This document shows positions 13,687-16,701 of a stretch of DNA of 16,701 nt, in pieces. This DNA is from an uncultured Lachnospiraceae bacterium (GTDB taxonomy: Bacteria > Bacillota > Clostridia > Lachnospirales > Lachnospiraceae). The position numbers and the translations under genes are program-made. The notes under the pieces were generated by a model. The model saw only the letters and a program-made list of their open reading frames with translations, ran no database searches and was not told the origin of the DNA. Positions within the stretch are counted from its first letter, which is position 1. Each line of letters begins with the position of its first letter. The DNA lies in assembly GCA_945834545.1 (NCBI GenBank), contig CAMAHO010000029.1, positions 1 through 16,701 of the forward strand, in the 5' to 3' direction.

Positions 13687-15981
13687 ATGATAGAGTTATT
13701 ACAGGGCGGAGCTTACCTTGTAAAGGGCAATGACATTGTCATGGACAATGGAGAGGCTGCTGCAGCTATTGCTGCAAAAACAGGTAAGACAGTCGCAAAA
13801 GAAGAGGCTGCTAAGAATACCATAGCGTATGGTATACTGGAGTCTCATAATACCTCCGGTAACATGGAGAAATTAAAAATCAGGTTTGACAAGCTTACCA
13901 GTCATGATATTACCTTTGTTGGTATTATTCAGACAGCCAGAGCTTCAGGCTTAGAGAAGTTCCCCATGCCCTATGTGCTGACCAACTGCCACAATTCCCT
14001 GTGCGCAGTTGGCGGTACCATCAATGAGGATGACCACATGTTTGGTCTTTCCTGCGCTAAGAAGTATGGCGGAATGTATGTGCCTCCTCACCAGGCTGTC
14101 ATTCATCAGTTCGCAAGAGAGATGCTTGCCGGTGGCGGCAAAATGATTTTGGGTTCCGATTCCCATACCCGTTATGGTGCCCTGGGTACCATGGCCATGG
14201 GCGAGGGTGGTCCGGAGCTTGTAAAGCAGCTTTTAAACCAGACCTATGATATCAATATGCCGGGCGTGGTAGGAATTTACCTGACCGGTGCACCCATAAA
14301 GGGCGTTGGTCCTCAGGATGTTGCTCTTGCAATCATTGGAGCTGTGTTTAAAAACGGTTTTGTGAAGAACAAGGTTATGGAGTTCGTTGGTCCCGGTGTG
14401 GAGAGCTTGAGCGCCGATTTCAGAATTGGTGTGGATGTTATGACCACAGAGACCACCTGTCTGTCTTCTATTTGGAAAACCGATAAGCAGATTGAAGAGT
14501 TTTATGAAATCCATGGAAGAAAGGAAGAGTACAAGGAACTCAATCCGGGAGAGGTTGCTTACTACGATAATATGATGATTGTAGACCTATCCAAGATTCG
14601 ACCTATGATTGCTATGCCTTTCCATCCAAGCAATACCTACACCATTGAGGAGTTAAATGCAAACCTCTTAGATATTCTGGACGAGACAGAAAAGAGAGCG
14701 CAGGTCAGCTTGGACGGTGCTGTTGAATTCCATCTGAAGGATAAGGTTCGCAACGGTAAATTTATAGTGGATCAGGGTATCATTGCCGGTTGTGCCGGCG
14801 GTGGCTTTGAAAACATTTGTGCAGCAGCTGATATTTTAAAAGGCCGTTATATCGGAGCAGATGAGTTTACCCTGAGTGTTTATCCTGCTTCTATGCCGGT
14901 TTATATGGAGCTTATCAGAAACGGCTGTGCAGCGACCATTTTGGAGACAGGTGCCGTTATGAAGACAGCCTTCTGCGGTCCTTGCTTTGGCGCAGGAGAT
15001 ACGCCTGCAAATAACGCCTTCAGTATTCGACATTCCACCAGAAACTTCCCCAATCGTGAGGGTAGTAAGCTTCAGAGCGGACAGATTTCCTCTGTTGCTC
15101 TTATGGACGCAAGAAGTATTGCGGCAACTGCAGCAAATCAGGGTGTTCTCACTCCTGCAACAGATTTTGACGGTGAATTTGGCAAATATAAATACCACTT
15201 TGATTCTAAGATTTATGAAAATCGTGTATTTGATTCCAAGGGTGTGGCAGATCCGAATCAGGAGATTCATTTCGGCCCCAACATTAAGGACTGGCCTGCA
15301 ATGGGTGAACTTCCTGAAAATTTGGTGCTTCGCGTTGTCAGTGAGATTCACGACCCTGTCACTACCACGGATGAGTTGATTCCTTCCGGTGAAACCTCTT
15401 CCTACCGTTCCAATCCTTTAGGTTTGGCAGAGTTTACCCTAAGCCGTAAGGATCCCAACTATGTAGGACTTGCCAAGGAATTCCAGAAGGTGGAGAAGGC
15501 AAGAATGGCTGGTGAGCATCCCTGTCAGGCACATCCCGATGTGAAGCCGCTTATGCATGTGGTTAAGTCTAAATTTGAGGATGCAAATCACACAAATACC
15601 GGCTTTGGTACCACCATATTTGCTGTAAAGCCCGGTGACGGCTCAGCCCGTGAGCAGGCGGCTTCCTGCCAGAAGGTACTTGGCGGCTGGGCAAATATTG
15701 CCAACGAATATGCAACCAAGAGGTATCGTTCTAACCTGATTAACTGGGGTATGCTTCCTTTCCTGATCAAGGAAGGAGAGCTGCCGTTTAAGAATCTGGA
15801 TTATCTCTTCATTCCAGGCATCAAAAAGGCTGTGGAGGAAAAGACTGAGGTAATCAAGGCATATAAGGTGGATGTAGAGAATGAGAGCCTTACTGAGTTT
15901 GAATTGAAACTGGGTGAGCTGACGGATGAAGAGAGGCAGATTATCCTGAAGGGTTGCCTTATCAACTACAACAGGGTGTAA
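13687..15981 (+). CDS. Aconitase-superfamily hydratase (YbhJ-type)
   Basis: A 764-residue 4Fe-4S dehydratase of the aconitase superfamily. Cluster ligands are probably Cys369 (AGCAGGGFEN), Cys430 and Cys433 (FCGPCFG), with the canonical single-plus-CxxC spacing. The DSHT motif is at 158-161. The C-terminal swivel domain keeps GDGSAREQAA (650-659, Ser653 and Arg655 equivalent to the aconitase GSSRE) and KRYRSNLINWGMLPF. Departures from aconitase: the SCTNS motif reads AGCAGG, and the N-terminal Asp-His catalytic pair reads NCH (100-102). This pattern recalls E. coli YbhJ, a predicted hydratase of unknown substrate. Databases often call such proteins aconitate hydratase; citrate/isocitrate activity is possible but not shown by these residues. 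AAGGAG precedes ATG 13687 by about 7 bases. No citrate synthase or isocitrate dehydrogenase lies nearby. Confidence 0.82.
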   Translation: MIELLQGGAYLVKGNDIVMDNGEAAAAIAAKTGKTVAKEEAAKNTIAYGILESHNTSGNMEKLKIRFDKLTSHDITFVGIIQTARASGLEKFPMPYVLTNCHNSLCAVGGTINEDDHMFGLSCAKKYGGMYVPPHQAVIHQFAREMLAGGGKMILGSDSHTRYGALGTMAMGEGGPELVKQLLNQTYDINMPGVVGIYLTGAPIKGVGPQDVALAIIGAVFKNGFVKNKVMEFVGPGVESLSADFRIGVDVMTTETTCLSSIWKTDKQIEEFYEIHGRKEEYKELNPGEVAYYDNMMIVDLSKIRPMIAMPFHPSNTYTIEELNANLLDILDETEKRAQVSLDGAVEFHLKDKVRNGKFIVDQGIIAGCAGGGFENICAAADILKGRYIGADEFTLSVYPASMPVYMELIRNGCAATILETGAVMKTAFCGPCFGAGDTPANNAFSIRHSTRNFPNREGSKLQSGQISSVALMDARSIAATAANQGVLTPATDFDGEFGKYKYHFDSKIYENRVFDSKGVADPNQEIHFGPNIKDWPAMGELPENLVLRVVSEIHDPVTTTDELIPSGETSSYRSNPLGLAEFTLSRKDPNYVGLAKEFQKVEKARMAGEHPCQAHPDVKPLMHVVKSKFEDANHTNTGFGTTIFAVKPGDGSAREQAASCQKVLGGWANIANEYATKRYRSNLINWGMLPFLIKEGELPFKNLDYLFIPGIKKAVEEKTEVIKAYKVDVENESLTEFELKLGELTDEERQIILKGCLINYNRV

Positions 15982-16045
15982 GGTTCTTAGAGAGGAAACA
16001 TACAAAGAGAAATGCTTGATTGTATGAGAAAGGAACAGCTGGTAG

Positions 16046-16519
16046 ATGAAGTTTAAAGAGAATGTGTCCAACCCCATTTTTTCCGGAGCCTTGACATTGA
16101 TGCAGAGTGAACCTACGGTAGACCATAAGGAAATGCTGTTGGGAGAGATTTTGAGGGCCGAGTTTTTAATGCCTGTTCGTCTGGGTTCAGAACCCTTTTT
16201 GGATGAAGATGGCAATAAGACTGTAGAGGAAGGCACAGATGCTTTCTTCCCTATGCTTGCCAATAAAGAAGGGCAGCAGTTTTATATGGCTTTTTCCAAC
16301 CGTGAGGAGTTGGAAAAATGGCCTCAGTACCGTGATTTTGTCACTATGGCCTGCAACTATCTGGATTATGAAAGTATTTTGACCTCCAAGGATGCCAATG
16401 GTCGTTATAATCCGGGAGCAGGCTTTGTCATCGATCCCTTTGGAGCAAAGATTGTAATTACCAAGGATATGCTAGCCAATATTATGGTGAGAAGAGATAT
16501 TGCTCCTCCGGAGGATTAA
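16046..16519 (+). CDS. SseB-family protein
   Basis: A 157-residue soluble protein with the SseB N-terminal-domain pattern: an N-terminal helix, FLMPVRLG.., a central FFPMLANKEGQQFYMAFSNREELEKW (about 67-92), and GAGFVIDPFGAKIVITKDML near the C-terminus. SseB-type domains are widespread in Firmicutes and Actinobacteria, often as accessory or secretion-associated small proteins; the biochemical role is unknown and I do not propose one. AAAGGA (16030-16034) lies about 11 bases before ATG, a modest site. A 14-codon frame (16012-16056) overlaps the start and could allow reinitiation. It follows the hydratase gene by 64 bases without a terminator and is followed by a clear intrinsic terminator, so it is probably the last gene of the unit. 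Confidence 0.75.
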   Translation: MKFKENVSNPIFSGALTLMQSEPTVDHKEMLLGEILRAEFLMPVRLGSEPFLDEDGNKTVEEGTDAFFPMLANKEGQQFYMAFSNREELEKWPQYRDFVTMACNYLDYESILTSKDANGRYNPGAGFVIDPFGAKIVITKDMLANIMVRRDIAPPED

Positions 16520-16586
16520 GTAAAACGAAATTCTGCCGATATACTATATAGGCAGACGGAAATTGTCTATTGAAGACACCATGGAA

Positions 16587-16616
16587 GGTATTTGCAGGAA
16601 TGCAGATACCTTTTTT
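16587..16616 (+). terminator. Intrinsic terminator after the SseB-family gene
   Basis: GGTATTTGCA (16587-16596) pairs with TGCAGATACC (16601-16610) over ten pairs with one G-T, a GGAA loop, and six T residues at 16611-16616. It lies 67 bases after the stop codon and closes the ileS-to-sseB strand run. Confidence 0.92.
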
Positions 16617-16701
16617 GTCTGTTTAGGAGCTAAGGTTGACAGCCTCCAAACCATAGACAGGGCCACAGCTCCTCCTTGCCACCCGTCCGGTCACAACTCA
16701 C
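16617..16701. other. Non-coding tail of the window
   Basis: No gene is recognisable. AGGAGCT (16625-16631) and AGCTCCT (16667-16673) form a 7-bp inverted repeat with a 35-base loop. The last 50 bases become C-rich, resembling the composition of the first 120 bases of the window. It may be the start of another intergenic element cut off by the window edge. Confidence 0.3.

Noticed and set aside
16012..16056. A 14-codon frame overlapping the start of the SseB-family gene.
   Set aside because: Its ribosome binding site is weak and the peptide shows nothing recognisable; it is mentioned only as a possible reinitiation aid.
15643..16263. A 206-residue - strand frame spanning the hydratase/SseB junction.
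   Set aside because: It is antisense to two well-supported genes and has no start signal or recognisable motif.

Overview
The window looks like chromosomal DNA from a spore-forming, anaerobic, low-to-mid GC Firmicute, most likely of the Lachnospiraceae. The grounds are strong AGGAGG-type ribosome binding sites, an AbrB-type SpoVT regulator behind a sigma-G-like promoter, a T-box leader on ileS, an ECF transporter S component beside a type III pantothenate kinase, and a flavin reductase-rubredoxin fusion. I see no transposase, phage gene, tRNA, rRNA or CRISPR array. The content is mostly housekeeping and central metabolism, with one less-understood membrane/signalling cluster in the middle.

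Layout. Bases 1-120 are a GC-rich, C-biased non-coding stretch with a small GGGGAC/GTCCCC inverted repeat. Then on the + strand come a glycerol-1-phosphate dehydrogenase-like protein (185-1246), a roughly 190-base leader, an ECF S component probably for pantothenate (1436-2008), type III pantothenate kinase coaX (2142-2942), a flavin reductase-rubredoxin fusion (3035-3658) and spoVT (3765-4307). The stop codon of spoVT directly abuts the stop codon of a convergent diguanylate cyclase gene (4308-5585, - strand). That gene is translationally coupled, through a TTG start overlapping TGA, to an unrecognised membrane-anchored protein (5582-6193, - strand). A multi-span membrane protein with GT-C-like features (6306-7565, +) is transcribed divergently from a pair of overlapping sigma-A-like promoters.

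From 7581 everything is on the + strand: a promoter with both consensus hexamers, a T-box leader with an AUC (Ile) specifier and an intrinsic terminator, a 1051-residue eukaryote-like (type 2) isoleucyl-tRNA synthetase, glycogen phosphorylase, a 19-bp hairpin, an aconitase-superfamily hydratase of the YbhJ type, an SseB-like protein, and a clear intrinsic terminator at 16587-16616.

How the genes fit together: the S component and CoaX form a plausible pantothenate uptake and phosphorylation route to coenzyme A. The T-box couples ileS to uncharged tRNA-Ile. The glycogen phosphorylase and the hydratase may be co-transcribed but have no obvious shared pathway. The best candidate for something undescribed is the 4308-7565 cluster, where a membrane diguanylate cyclase without a recognisable product-inhibition site is coupled to an anchored extracytoplasmic protein and faces a candidate cell-surface glycan membrane protein. 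That is an inference from context, not a demonstrated system.
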